20,291 nt of DNA from Conidiobolus incongruus B7586 (GCA_000697335.1 JNEM01015872.1:1-20291); one strand, 5' to 3'. Positions 1-10,203 are shown, numbered from the stretch's first letter. Notes: generated by a model from the letters alone, not told the origin. Numbers and translations: made by a program.

Positions 1-536
1 GTTTATTGTTGATTAATTTTTCTTTAGGAATCAAATAAAATTATCATAGAATATTATAACCAATTATAATAATTAATTTTTATTTATTAACAAAATGCTA
101 GTTTAAAAAAATATATATAAAAGGTTGATTTGGCTTAATCTAGTTTATTGATTTATATTTTAATAAAGAATTATATATAACAATATAGAATTAATCAATT
201 ATAATAATTTATTATAAAAGTATAGGTTTTTAGAAATATTTTAATAAGTTTTGTTTAGCAATAGTTACTCTAGCTTCTTTCTAAGCTTTAGTTAAATTAA
301 AAGCTATATATTTTATATTTTTATTTATTAATTTAAATTTAAACTCTAATATACATATAATAATTATAAAACTAATATTAAAAAATTTAAATAGTTTTTT
401 AATTAAATTAAAAGGTTATTTTTTAATATATTTTTTTATTTTATTAATAAATAAAAAAATAATAACATAAGTTAATTTTTTAGATTTTAATAGGTTTTAA
501 ATATTTATTTTCTTAGCCTTAAAATAATATTTATAT
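1..536 (-). mobile_element. Mariner copy E, internal segment (cut by window edge)
   Basis: This stretch matches copy B (about 3290-3830) in the same orientation: the block ending in ggcttaatctag at 132-145 corresponds to agcttaatctag in copy B, and the block around 480-525 corresponds to copy B 3790-3840. It therefore covers the middle and the DNA-binding end of a mariner transposase read on the minus strand. It is heavily decayed and no long frame survives. The window begins inside the element. At 537-538 a TA is followed by the inverted end of copy A, and sequence homologous to the next part of copy B resumes only at 1863, so copy A is inserted here. Identity rests on comparison with the other copies in this window. 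Confidence 0.8.
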
Positions 537-644
537 TATCTTAAATTTGAAATTATGGGAAATTTTTTAATTTTTGATTTTTCAAAAATATTATTAGTTT
601 GAAATAAATAAATATATATAAAGCTAATAGGAAACTATATTTTA

Positions 645-681
<37 letters not shown>
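645..681. repeat. (TA)n tract inside mariner copy A
   Basis: A near-perfect TA dinucleotide run of about 18 units between the left inverted end and the transposase start. The same place holds a shorter TA run in copies B, C and D, so it belongs to the element and varies in length between copies. Confidence 0.9.
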
Positions 682-684
<3 letters not shown>

Positions 685-734
685 TTTTTTTGATTAAAAA
701 ATTAATTTTATAAAAATAATTGTTTAATTTATTA

Positions 735-1736
735 ATGTTTAAACTAAATAGTAATTATCAAAAGTTTTTTATTTTGGTATTAGTAAAACTTAACCATAAA
801 CCCTCTAAAATTATTTAAAATTTACAAGCAGCTTTTGGTAATGAAGTATTATCTAAATCAACAATTTATTGCTAGGTAAATTACTTTATAGCTAAGAGAG
901 AAACTATTTAAAACTTGTTAAAATTTAAAAGACTAACTTTAACTATTACTCTTTCAATTATAAATAGAGTAAAAAATATATTGAAAAGTACCTTTTTATT
1001 TCAGCTAGAGAATTATCTAACCACTTTAATATTAGTTTTACAAGTATTTTATATATTTAAAGTTTAAACTAAAATTAATAAATAATAATATAAAATAGAT
1101 ACCATATAATTTAACTAAAACTTAAAAAAAAGTTAGAGTAGCTATTATTAAACAAAGCTTATTGAAATATTACTAGAAACCTAGAATTGTACAGTGAATA
1201 ATAATAATTGATGAATTTTAGATCCCTATGTATAATCTTTTACTAAAACACAAAAATCAAGATGCTAGATTAAGTTAAATCAACCTCCTCTAAAAATCCC
1301 TTTAAATAAATATTTTGTTAATAAGCAAATATTAATTATTGTAATAGATTATAATAGTATATATTATTCTTATTTAAATCTTAAAGGAAAATTAATTAAT
1401 AGTAAACTATATATTGTTTTTTTATATATAAGTGTTTCTAATTAGTGTTCTCAATATAATATAAGAAGACCTATTATTTTACATGATCAATGTAAAATAT
1501 ATAAATCTAAAGCTTTAAAAAAATTTCTAATTAAAAATAACTTAAAAAAAATACCACATCTAGTATATTCACCTGATTATAACCTATGTGATTATAATTG
1601 CTTTAGGCAATTAAAAAACTAACTTACAAGAAAGAAAATTTCTGCAGGAAAATTTAATTGGTATGTAAAACATTAAATTTTAGTCTTTAATAAAATGAAC
1701 TGTTTTTTGAGTGTTAGCAGTTTGTTAAAAGTATAG
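735..1736 (+). pseudogene. Mariner transposase, decayed (copy A)
   Basis: The ATG at 735 and the terminal TAG at 1734 are in register, giving a 333-codon span, close to the roughly 345 residues usual for mariner transposases. The order is an N-terminal helix-turn-helix region, then the DDE nuclease domain with I-D-E-F near 1208-1220, an H-D-Q-C block near 1482-1493 and the PDYNLCDYNCF block near 1575-1610. In mariner the three acidic residues coordinate the metal ions used in cut-and-paste transposition. Several in-frame stops make this copy non-functional; most sit where related copies have Gln or Trp codons, consistent with C-to-T or G-to-A change. Confidence 0.85.
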
Positions 1737-1862
1737 TAAAAAGTTATTGATAATAAAAGAAACTATTAAATTTATATTATATATCTATTTTTATATATTA
1801 TATATTGAAATGTTTACTTAATTTTAATTACAAAAAATTCTTATTATTAATAATAGAGAGTA

Positions 1863-2064
1863 ATAATAATAAATTATTGATTTAAATAATATTTTATTAT
1901 TAAATATTATATTTAAATTTTAAACAATTTTAAAAAATTAATAATTAAGTTTTATTAAAATTAAAATAAAAAACTTGTGATGATTATTATTTAGTATAGA
2001 TATAATTTAATAAAATAACTAATATTAACAAGTTAGTTTTTTAATTAAAAATATTATATATTTA
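1863..2064 (-). mobile_element. Mariner copy E, second segment after the copy A insertion
   Basis: Homologous to copy B about 3855-4040: shared blocks include agtaataaattatt, attaaaataaaaaact and ttttttaattaaaaa. It covers the N-terminal end of the minus-strand transposase and part of the upstream region. It stops at the TA (2065-2066) where the Tc1-type element F begins. The last roughly 120 bp of the element expected from copy B are not found beyond F, apart from perhaps a few bases at 4951-4959, so the end of E was lost. Confidence 0.7.
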
Positions 2065-2066
2065 TA

Positions 2067-2287
2067 CCAGGCTACAAAAGTGAGTTATAAAATAAAGATC
2101 ACTTATATATTTACTTTTAATTTAAATAGTTCTTAACTTAATTAATATAAATTAAAATATATAATTAAGGTATATTACCTGATTACAATAAGCTATATTA
2201 AATTATATTTAATATATTATTGGTTAATATATCATATCTTAAATTTTAAATAGTATGAGTTATAAATTTGTAGGTTTAAGAGTTAAA
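2067..2287. repeat. Left terminal inverted repeat of F with two internal direct repeats (IR/DR)
   Basis: This block is inverted and imperfectly repeated at 4731-4950. It contains two copies of a short direct repeat: gtgagttataaaat (2080) near the outer end and atgagttataaattt (2255-2269) near the inner end. The right inverted repeat has the matching pair in inverted form, ataggttataaaatt (4937-4923) and ataagttataaattt (4762-4748). This is the IR/DR layout known from Sleeping Beauty-like Tc1 elements, where each repeat is a transposase binding site; binding here is inferred. Confidence 0.75.
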
Positions 2288-2397
2288 GGGGTAAATAAAA
2301 CAAAAATTACTTAAATCTTTTTTTCTTTTATTAAATTATATAGATTTTTACTAATATTATTATTGTAAATTATTATTTTAAATAATATTAGTATTAA

Positions 2398-2860
2398 AAT
2401 ACTTACATCCCTCTGTAGAAAAATTCATATATATATTAATCAGCTCTATAATAAAGGTGAATCAACTTATAAGATTATTAGAATTACTAGTGCTAATTAG
2501 TCTACTATAGATATAGGTGTTAAAAATTATAATAAGGATATATCTAAACCTAAACTTAAATATGCTAGGATTATAGATAAATATGATAAAAAGTATTTTT
2601 ATAGGTTAGTTAATATAGATAAGTGTAATATTATTATAGAAGTATAGAAAAAATTAAAAGACTATATAAGAATATTAGTTAATACTGATACTATTATATA
2701 TACTTAATGTTATAATAGATATTACTTATATTTTAACAAAAAACACCTCTAACTAAATAAGTCCCATTATAAAGCTAGGTAAAATTTTAAATATCATCAC
2801 TAAATCTAAACTAAAACTAATTAAAGTAAAGTTATTTAGTTTAATAAAACAAAAATATTT
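2398..2860 (+). pseudogene. Tc1-type transposase, N-terminal half, decayed (element F)
   Basis: Read in the frame of 2401 (cttacatcc...), the translation gives INQLYNKGESTYKIIRIT, the bipartite helix-turn-helix typical of Tc1/IS630 transposases (pattern I..L...G.S...I), followed by a basic linker and the second helix-turn-helix region. The segment before the break corresponds to the stretch leading to the first catalytic Asp. A few in-frame stops fall at positions compatible with Gln or Trp codons. The C-terminal half is at 4166-4722 beyond mariner copy B. The protein would bind the inverted ends and excise the element, but this copy is dead both by decay and by insertion. Confidence 0.78.
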
Positions 2861-2862
2861 TA

Positions 2863-4163
2863 CTCTATATATCTAATAATAAGAATTTTTTGCCATTAAA
2901 ATGAAATAAACATTTGAATATATAATATATAAAAATAAATATATAGTATAAATTTAATAGTTTTTTTTATTATTAATAACTTTTTGCTATACTTATAGCA
3001 AATTTCTAAAATTTAAAAAACAATTTTTTCTATTAAATATTAAAATTTAATGTTTCACAAACTAATTAAATATTTGTGTAGAAATTTTTTTTTCTTGTAA
3101 GCTGGTTTTTTAATTGCCTAAAGCAATTATAATCACATAGGTTATAATCAAAAGAATATACTAGATGTGGTATTTTTTTCCAGTTATTTTTAATTAGAAA
3201 GTTTTTTATAGCTTTAGATTTATGTGTTTTATAATTATTATGTAAAATAATAGGTTTTCTCAAATTATATTGAGAACACCAATTAGAAATAATTTTATTT
3301 AAAAAAACAGTATATAATTTACTATTAATTGATTTTTTTTCAGGAACTAAATAAAAATAACATATACCATTATAATATATTATAATAATTAATAATTGCT
3401 TATTAACAAAATATATTTAAAGGGATTTGTAAAGGAGGTTGATTTAGCTTAATCTAGCATTTTTATTTGTGTATTAATAAAGAATTATATATAAATATTT
3501 AAGATTCATTAATTGTAATTATTTGCTGTAAAAGTTTAGGTATTTAATATTTTTTCAATAGGTTTTGTTTAGCAATAACTACTCTACCTTTTTTTTAAGC
3601 TTTAGTTAAATTATAAGGTACCTATTTTATATTTTTATATATTAATTTTAGTTTAAACTTTAAAATATATAAAATACTTATAAAACTATTATACAAATAC
3701 TTAGATAATTCTTTAGCTGAGATAAAAAAATATTTTTCAATATATTTTTTCACTCTATTTACAATTAAAAGAGTAACAGCTAAAGTAAGTTTTTTAGATT
3801 TTAACAGGTTTTAAATAGTTTCTCTTTTAGCTTTAAAGTAATTTACCTAGTAATAAATTATTAATATAGATAATACTTTATTACCAAAAGCTGCTTATAA
3901 ATTTTAAATTATTTTAGAGGGTTTATAGTTATATTTTACTAATATTAAAATAAAAAACTTTTCATGATTACTATTTAGTTTAAACATTAATAAATTAAAC
4001 AACTAATATTAAAAAATTAATTATTTAATTAAAAAAACTAATATATATATATATTAATAATATATAATTTCTTATTAACTTTGTATATATTTATTAATTT
4101 CAAAATAATAATATCTTTAAAAAATCAGAAATTAAAAAATCTCCCATTATTTTAAATTTAAGA
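2863..4163 (-). mobile_element. Mariner copy B, nested in Tc1-type element F
   Basis: A 1301-bp minus-strand copy. Its ends read ctctatatatctaataataa on the left and tcttaaatttaaaataatgg inward from the right, with flanking TA at 2861-2862 and 4164-4165. It splits the transposase of F, whose two halves lie on either side. It has the same internal organisation as copies A and D, including the short TA tract near 4043-4060. Confidence 0.88.
2987..3987 (-). pseudogene. Mariner transposase, decayed (copy B)
   Basis: The minus-strand frame runs from an ATG at 3987 to a stop at 2989-2987. The C-terminal 65 codons remain open at 3263-3066 and show IILHNNYKTHKSKAIKNFLI followed by YSFDYNLCDYNCFRQLK. 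The second of these is the signature around the third catalytic Asp of mariner (usual form YSPDLxPxDYxLF). The Asp of the HDN motif has become Asn here (HNN), and that change alone should abolish catalysis. The span is 1001 nt, not a multiple of three, so at least one indel is present besides the stops. Copy D at 17597-18597 is the better-preserved sibling. Confidence 0.85.
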
Positions 4164-4165
4164 TA

Positions 4166-4722
4166 ATATCTTAATAATTCTAATAAAAAAGCTAAATATT
4201 TCAGAAAAGACAAAAAATTACTTTATAACTATTATGTTATTTCAACCCAAAAATATAATGGTAAGTTAATTATAATTTAACAATATATTTAATGTTTTAA
4301 TATAAGCTATTATTATAAAGTTAATAAGGGAATTAGTATTGAAATAAATTAAAATATTCTAAATAATAAATTATAAAAAATATTAAATATAATAGATTAA
4401 ATAAATGAGATGTTATTATCTAACAAGATATTTTTTTTTGTTATATTATAATTTTTATTACTAAATGGTTTATAAATAATAAAATAATAGTTATAAAATA
4501 GCTTCTTAAATTTTTAAATTTTAATTTAATTAAATATCTTTAGAATCAGTTAAATAAATACTAAAAGCTTTTATATTAACCAAAAATTCAAATAAGCTTC
4601 TAAAATATATATAAGAAACTTAAAACAAAATCAATCATTTTTAATATAAGAACTTAATTGACTTTATACCTTATAAACTTAAAAAAGTAAAGAAAACAAA
4701 AGGTAAATATATTAAGTTTTAA
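4166..4722 (+). pseudogene. Tc1-type transposase, C-terminal half, decayed (element F)
   Basis: The last codons read LIDFIPYKLKKVKKTKGKY and end at the TAA 4720-4722. This matches the C-terminal signature of Tc1 transposases, in which a Ser-Met-Pro-Arg-Arg block is followed by a Val-Ile-x-Ala-Lys-Gly-Gly block. Between 4166 and about 4640 the catalytic region is badly degraded and the DDE residues cannot be placed with confidence. Many in-frame stops are present. The N-terminal half is at 2398-2860. Confidence 0.7.
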
Positions 4723-4730
4723 ATTTTTTT

Positions 4731-4950
4731 TTATAACCCAAATATATAAATTTATAACTTATCTTAAGTAAAATTTAAAATTTAATATATCAACTAAAAG
4801 TTAATATAATTTGATTATATATACTTAATTATAAATAAATAATTAAAGTTTATAATACATTATAAATTAAATTAATTTTATCAAGAATTAACAGAGTTAT
4901 TAATAATAATATATATAATTATAATTTTATAACCTATTTTTATAGGCTAT
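4731..4950. repeat. Right terminal inverted repeat of F
   Basis: The inverted partner of 2067-2287. It carries the inverted direct-repeat pair at 4748-4762 and 4923-4937. The match to the left arm is imperfect; many of the differences are C/T or G/A. Confidence 0.75.
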
Positions 4951-4959
4951 TATATATTA

Positions 4960-6222
4960 GTATAGAAATTAAAAAACTACAATTTTTTTAATTACAGATT
5001 TTTCAAATATATTATATATTGTCAAAGATTATATATATATATAATTTTAATTATTTTTTTATTAAAATATTTTGTTTTTAAAATTTACACTTAAATTTAA
5101 TAATACTAGAATTAAATTATAATTATCCAAAGGCTTTTATTTTAGTATCATTAAAACTTAATTATAAATCCTCTAAAATCATTTAAAACTTATAAATAGT
5201 TTATAAAGATAATGCTTTATCTAAAACTACCATATATAACTAGATTTGTGATTTTAAAGTTAGAATGAATATAATTTAAAATTTACCAAAATCTAAAAAA
5301 AAATTTTTATTATTACTCTTTTATTAATGAATAAAGTAAAAATATATATTAAACAATATCATTTTATTTTTGTTATAGAACTATTAAAGTAATTTAATAT
5401 TAATTATACAAGTATATAATATTTACTTAGGTTTAAACTTAAATTAATGAATAAAAATATAAAAAAGATATTTTATAGTTTAATAAAAGCTTAAAAGAAA
5501 ATTAGAATAACTATAGCTAAACTAAACTTATTAAGGAAAAATTAAAAACAGAGGTTTTTACAATAAATACTTATATTTGATGAAACTTAAATTCCTTTAT
5601 ATAATCATTTACTTAAAAATCAAACAAGATATTAGGTTAATTGAATTAATCCCTTTTACAAATTCTAATGAATAAATACTTTAAATATAAGTAAATATTA
5701 ATTATTGTAATAGATTATAATATTATATATTTTTTTATTTAATATCTTAAGGAAAATCTATTAATAATAGGTAAAATATTTTTTTTTCAATAGAATAATT
5801 ATCAAATGGTGTTTGTAATATAAATTAAAAATACCTATTATTTTACATAATAATTGCAAAATATCTAAAATTAAAGCTATAAAAGATTTTTTATATAAAA
5901 AATATTGGAGGGAGTTATCATATCTAGTATATTCACCTGATTATAACCCATATAATTATAAATGTTTTAGATAATTAAAAAAAGAGCTTACAGGAAAAAG
6001 AATTCTTACAATCAAATTTAATTAGTTTGTGAAATATTAAATTTTTATCTTTAATAAAAAAAACTATTTTTTAGATATTAGAAGCTTACTAAAGATATAA
6101 AAAAGAATTATTAATAATAGAGAAGGCTATTAATTTTATATTATTATTAATTTTTATATATATTAATTAATTTATTTGTTTAATTTTAATTTTAAAATTA
6201 TACCATTATTTAATTTCTGCAC
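4960..6222 (+). mobile_element. Mariner copy C, most degraded of the set
   Basis: A 1263-bp copy in plus orientation with TA at 4958-4959 and 6223-6224. The left end (gtatagaaattaaaaaacta) is strongly diverged, but the adjoining tttttttaatt and gatttttcaaa blocks match copies A and D. The right end ttaccattattta-like block (6201-6222) matches the cccattattta of copy D. It lies immediately next to the right end of F. Confidence 0.82.
5106..6100 (+). pseudogene. Mariner transposase, decayed (copy C)
   Basis: Aligned to copies A and D, the coding span runs from about 5106 (the start ATG is lost) to a stop at 6098-6100. Recognisable pieces are LSYLVYSPDYNPYNYKCF around 5918-5970 and the histidine block with HNNC near 5844-5856. 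Here YSPD keeps the Pro seen in canonical mariners, while the third catalytic Asp is Asn (YNY in place of CDY), as is the second (HNN). The sequence has many stops and several indels, more than in A, B or D, which suggests the oldest insertion or the weakest constraint. Confidence 0.78.
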
Positions 6223-6540
6223 TAATAATAATTATAAGACAAATATTAATTATGATCAAATTATCAAGTTAATTATTTAAATTTATTATTTAATAGTCTC
6301 AATAGTTATATTAATTATACTTCTAATTATAATATTACATAATTATATTATTCATTCTTTTAATATTCATTAAAAAAATATATTCAATATAAAAATAAAA
6401 TAATAATTGATTTACCATTTAAATCTCAAGATATATTAATTTGAATTGTTATTTTATTAAGTATATATATATTTATATATATTATAATTATGATAATAAA
6501 AAGAGTATTAGAAAAATAAATAAAAAGATAAATATAAATC
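6223..6540. other. A/T-rich sequence, nothing recognised
   Basis: Short A/T words only, with no frame above about 30 codons and no clear match to the repeats in this window. Confidence 0.6.
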
Positions 6541-6870
6541 AATATGAAATATACTAAGTTATTTCCATATGTTGTATTTCAAAATTAATCATCTCTTCCA
6601 GTTTGATAGCTAAACCAATATTATTTCTATTTTAAGCTGGCTTTGTCAGTATATAATTGAAGGATACTCTTTCTTCTCTTTATTTTCTTTATTAGATTTT
6701 ATCCAAATCCAATATCATTCATTGATTCAATTATTTAAACCCAACAGTGATAAAGATAGAGAGAAAGTTTTTTTCTTTTGAATATTCTGCTACGACGCCT
6801 CAACAGTAAGTTTTCAAACCTACAGTCCCGATACGTTAAAGACCAGGATTAATAAATAATTTACTAAATC
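6541..6870 (-). pseudogene. Possible decayed coding island
   Basis: Base composition is visibly less A/T-rich than the surroundings and CG dinucleotides occur (ctacgacgcc, cccgatacg). On the minus strand one frame reads RIGTVGLKTYC, a stop, then GVVAEYSKEKNFLSIF, flanked by further stops. The plus strand also has short open stretches. No family is recognised. It could be a fragment of a host gene, a mobile-element relic, or regulatory sequence of a lost gene. The strand assignment is tentative. Confidence 0.2.
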
Positions 6871-7155
6871 ATATTTTGAGTACTTTTCTAACTACGATCT
6901 TTATTTATAAAACTTAATATAAAACATAACACATAATAAAATAAATAACAAAGTTTTATAAGTTTTTCATGAAAATTAAGCATTAAACTTAATCTTCAAA
7001 ACATAAATATTCAAATATTTTATATGCACTTAAAGTAATATTGACCATATTTAAATCTAACTAAATGAACATAGATAGTAATATATATAATTAATAAGAA
7101 TTCCGAGCTGATCAACTTTTAGGCACTAACTTATTATAATTTCCAAATAACAAAA

Positions 7156-7254
7156 ATGGAAATCCCTAAGAATCTGATTGATATTGAAATTATAGATGAT
7201 ATTAAATTTCATAATTTTTATGTAATTAATCCCAAGCAATATTTGTATTATTAA
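7156..7254 (+). CDS. Short frame of 32 codons, unrecognised, perhaps a gene fragment
   Basis: Starting at ATG 7156 the frame reads MEIPKNLIDIEIIDDIKFHN and continues for 12 more codons to TAA. The residue mixture is not purely the K/N/I/F/L/Y expected from random A/T sequence, and the surrounding 7090-7290 segment is slightly richer in G and C. A possible splice donor (ATGTAATTAAT) lies inside, so it could be a first exon. Chance is a serious alternative. Confidence 0.15.
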   Translation: MEIPKNLIDIEIIDDIKFHNFYVINPKQYLYY

Positions 7255-8416
7255 GAACAAAGTGTTCAAATTTGTTGAGCGCGATAGTTAGATTAATGAT
7301 ATATTTTTATATTATTTGATATCAAATGTTAAATTTGAATTTAGTTCATTATTAAATAAAATTCATAAATTATTCTATATAATCAAATAAAATTATGCAA
7401 AAAATATAAATATTTAAGTATGTCAGAAAAATAATATTTTTAAATTTTGATCAAAATAGAACATTTGACTAATTTAATTAATACAAACCATTATTATATA
7501 TATAAGAAAATTAGAGATAAATATATTCTATTAATTAATATCTTTTATCTATCACCCTACTTTATAAAGTTTTATTATAATATTATACAAATTATAAATA
7601 TTAAAATTATTTAATTCATTGATTATTATTAGCAAACTTAATATATATTAATATTTATTTATCTTTCCAGTTTAAAAATCCATAATTTAATTTATATTAA
7701 TATTAAAATCTTTAATAAATTTTATAATCCAATTCAATAAAACTAATATATAATTAATAAATGATAAAAAGCATAATAAATACAATATATTTAATTATTA
7801 GTTTTAATTACATTATCATGGTTTTATATAATAAAAATATATTGAATATAAGTATAATTAAAATTAAATATTAATAATTATTAATATTAAATTAATTTGA
7901 ACAGATTTTGAAATTAATATGTAATATTAATAATAATTTGTTTTATTTTCTATAGTTAGTATAATTAAAATTTAAAGTTTTATTTCAAAAAATATAATCA
8001 AATAAATATATAACTGATGAGATTAAAGCTGATTTATTATAAATATTATTTATTGAGAAATATTTTATATTATTCTAATTATTATATATTAAAAGATATA
8101 TCTTATCTAATTTTAAATAATAATTGGGAAATAAATTGAATAAATATATATATCAGATATTATAAATATTTTTTTATCTTAATATTATAAAGTAGTTTAA
8201 ATTAAATATTATTTAATCCAAAGTTATAGAGCTATTAATTAATCTTAAGTATATTTGAATTTTATTATTTAATATGATATTTTATAAATTATTATTACAA
8301 AACAATTAAAACTAATTAATATTATATAATTATTTATTATATATAATTAAATTATAATAATATTTATTACATTTTGAAATTTATTATTTTATTTTCAAAG
8401 AAAAAGTTCTTATTAA
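7255..8416. other. A/T-rich sequence, no gene seen
   Basis: More than 1.1 kb of A/T-rich sequence with short direct and inverted A/T words. I found no frame, repeat end or RNA gene that I can support. Confidence 0.6.
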
Positions 8417-8575
8417 AAATTTCATTATGTTGGCAATATTGCTAACCACTTACATTATTATCATCAAATCAAACAATCTCAACTAATCCCACAATCAATA
8501 AGTTATCTGTCATTATCTGATTTCACCTTTATTGATAAAAAAACAGGGGAGGAAGATGGTCTTTTGTCAAATTAA
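8417..8575 (+). CDS. 52-codon open frame, possible exon or gene fragment, unrecognised
   Basis: After an in-frame stop at 8414-8416 the frame stays open to TAA 8573-8575. It has varied amino-acid content with five Gln, two Pro and five Gly/Ala residues; the end reads SDFTFIDKKTGEEDGLLSN. Such content is unlike translated A/T noise in this window. There is no ATG at its start, so it would have to be a terminal exon (the upstream ttttcaaag at 8393-8401 could be an acceptor only in another frame) or a truncated relic. No family or domain is recognised. A competing frame on the same strand encodes a short hydrophobic stretch. Confidence 0.28.
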   Translation, partial: KFHYVGNIANHLHYYHQIKQSQLIPQSISYLSLSDFTFIDKKTGEEDGLLSN

Positions 8576-8890
8576 AAATAAAATAAAGGATAGACTTACC
8601 TTTTTCTTTTACCATTTTAATTATAATTTCTGATTACACATATAAGAAAGAAACCCAATATACTAGATTAATATTAAAATTATAATTGAATTTTTAAATC
8701 TAAAACAGATTATAATAATATAAATATTGATTTTTAAATATATTTTTACTTAAAAATAGAATTAAAAATAATATAGATCAAAATATTATAAAAGTTATTT
8801 AAATATAAATTTATAATAATTAAATTAAGTTTATTAACTATTATTAATTGGAATTTAAATTTTTCAAAATTTATAGTTATATTTATATAT
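8576..8890. other. A/T-rich sequence, no gene seen
   Basis: No frame, repeat end or RNA gene could be supported here. Confidence 0.55.
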
Positions 8891-8930
8891 ATTTATCAAT
8901 ATATTTTAAAATAAATATATATTGATAAAT
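8891..8930. repeat. 14-bp inverted repeat (hairpin)
   Basis: The arm atttatcaatatat (8891-8904) is perfectly complementary to atatattgataaat (8917-8930), with a 12-nt A/T spacer. It is isolated: I find no element ends around it. It could be a relic of a small inverted-repeat element, or chance in A/T-rich DNA, although the C and G in the arms pair. Confidence 0.6.
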
Positions 8931-8944
8931 GATTTCTTAATATC

Positions 8945-9440
8945 AAGGATTAGGTAAAAAGTTGAATATTATATTTGCTAGATATACCAAAAGATAGGAA
9001 TAAGTACTAATAAAATAAATAGATTATAAATCACAATTATCCATAATATCTTTAACCAAGAATTACAAAGATTTAATGTTATCTTGGTTCTTGACTTAAT
9101 TACTAAATAATAAGTAATAACTTAAAGATTCAAGTAATCTAATGGATTTAAGATAGAAAAAGATATCTTTATTATAATGGTTATAATTAAAATTATATAT
9201 CCATGGTAATTTATGAATTATTACTGATCTTCTAAGGGGTTAAAGTTCATCAATATCAAGATAACAACTATAAATAACTAGTGAGGCTTTGTTGTATATA
9301 GGTGAATGAAAAGTGATGTCAATATCCAATAATATTATAGAAATGGCTTAACTATCAAAATACTTGTTGGTAACATAGATTACTATTAAAACATTTATAA
9401 CTAGATCATAAATAATATTTAGGATTTGAATAAAATCTTA
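8945..9440 (+). other. Possible decayed coding stretch, family not assigned
   Basis: This segment is less A/T-rich (ttctaaggggttaaag, gtgaggctttgttg) and in one plus frame gives peptide-like pieces separated by stops that fall mostly at TGA, TAG or TAA where Trp or Gln would be natural. I could not match it to a known domain. A mobile-element relic is as likely as a host pseudogene. Confidence 0.2.
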
Positions 9441-10203
9441 TGAAATAATATATATAACATCAAAAAAATATTTCAACTAATATTAGATAATTATACAAAT
9501 AGTTTTAATTTATCAAAAATATAAGCATAATTTTAATTAACAAAAAATATTAAAATTTAATTATGTTCTAAAATAATTAATAACATAATATGTCTTTTTA
9601 TCCTTAATATTTCAGTTATTTCCATTATATATCAGATATTTTAAAATATAATATTATAGAATATATATTTTTTATGAAATTTCAAATTATAAATATATGT
9701 TCTAATTGGTTTTATATTTTCTTTATTTAAAATAGCTTACTAAGCTCTTTTATTGTACAAAATAGTTTATTCTGCCAGTTATCTTGAGTAGATTTTGAGA
9801 ATTCTCCTATTAATTTAATATTTGCAAAAATTTTTAAAAGTTGATATTATATTAATACATTATATTTTTAAATTTATATATTGTAATTCATTTGAATTTA
9901 ATTAATCACTAATTAATATACTATATCAAAATTTATAATACATTTTAATTTTGTTTCATATATTAATTTAGCTAGAGAAAAGCATATTTTAACAATACAG
10001 AATAATTAATCTGCAACTTAGCATATTATAATAAATGATAATTTTTAAGTTGATTAATTATCAATTTTAAATTTTCTTTAATTTATAATTTTAAGATTAT
10101 AATTTACTAAAAAAATCTAATTTATTATTATCTAATTATGTATTAAATTATTTCTAATCATTTTTATAATATGTATAAATTCAATTAATTTATAAGTTTG
10201 ATT
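9441..10203. other. A/T-rich flank of the Harbinger element, no gene seen
   Basis: No supported feature. It ends with the trinucleotide ATT at 10201-10203, repeated beyond the right end of the transposon. Confidence 0.6.

Larger units (their letters stand above)
539..1860 (+). mobile_element. Mariner copy A (D,D34D type), nested in copy E
   Basis: A 1322-bp element bounded by imperfect inverted ends: tcttaaatttgaaattatgg on the left and, read inward from the right, ctctctattattaataataa. TA dinucleotides flank it at 537-538 and 1861-1862. Joining the outer flanks gives a stretch that aligns with uninterrupted copy B (acctagtaataaattatt region), which shows it entered copy E. Inside are a (TA)n tract (about 645-681) and a decayed transposase frame. 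The inner side of the right end reads aagaatttttt where other copies read gggaatttttt, a transition-type change. Confidence 0.88.
2067..2860 (+). mobile_element. Tc1-type element F, 5' part with long inverted end
   Basis: The element starts after a TA with ccaggctacaaaagtgagtt. Roughly the first 220 bp (2067-2287) form a decayed inverted repeat with 4731-4950. The transposase N-terminal half follows. The element is interrupted at 2861-2862 by mariner copy B and resumes at 4166. Without copy B its length is about 1.58 kb, a normal size for Tc1 elements. Two further partial copies of the same family lie at 16531 (G1) and 16694 (G2). Confidence 0.85.
4166..4950 (+). mobile_element. Tc1-type element F, 3' part with right inverted end
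   Basis: Continuation of F after mariner copy B. It contains the remains of the C-terminal half of the transposase and then the right inverted repeat (4731-4950), which read backwards matches 2067-2287. TA follows at 4951-4952. Mariner copy C begins 9 bp further on. Confidence 0.8.

Noticed and set aside
643-682. TA run as a simple independent microsatellite
   Set aside because: The same position holds a TA run in every mariner copy, so it is an internal part of the element.
9190-9400. Reverse transcriptase or RNase H relic
   Set aside because: Peptide pieces were compared by eye with the usual motifs and none matched convincingly.
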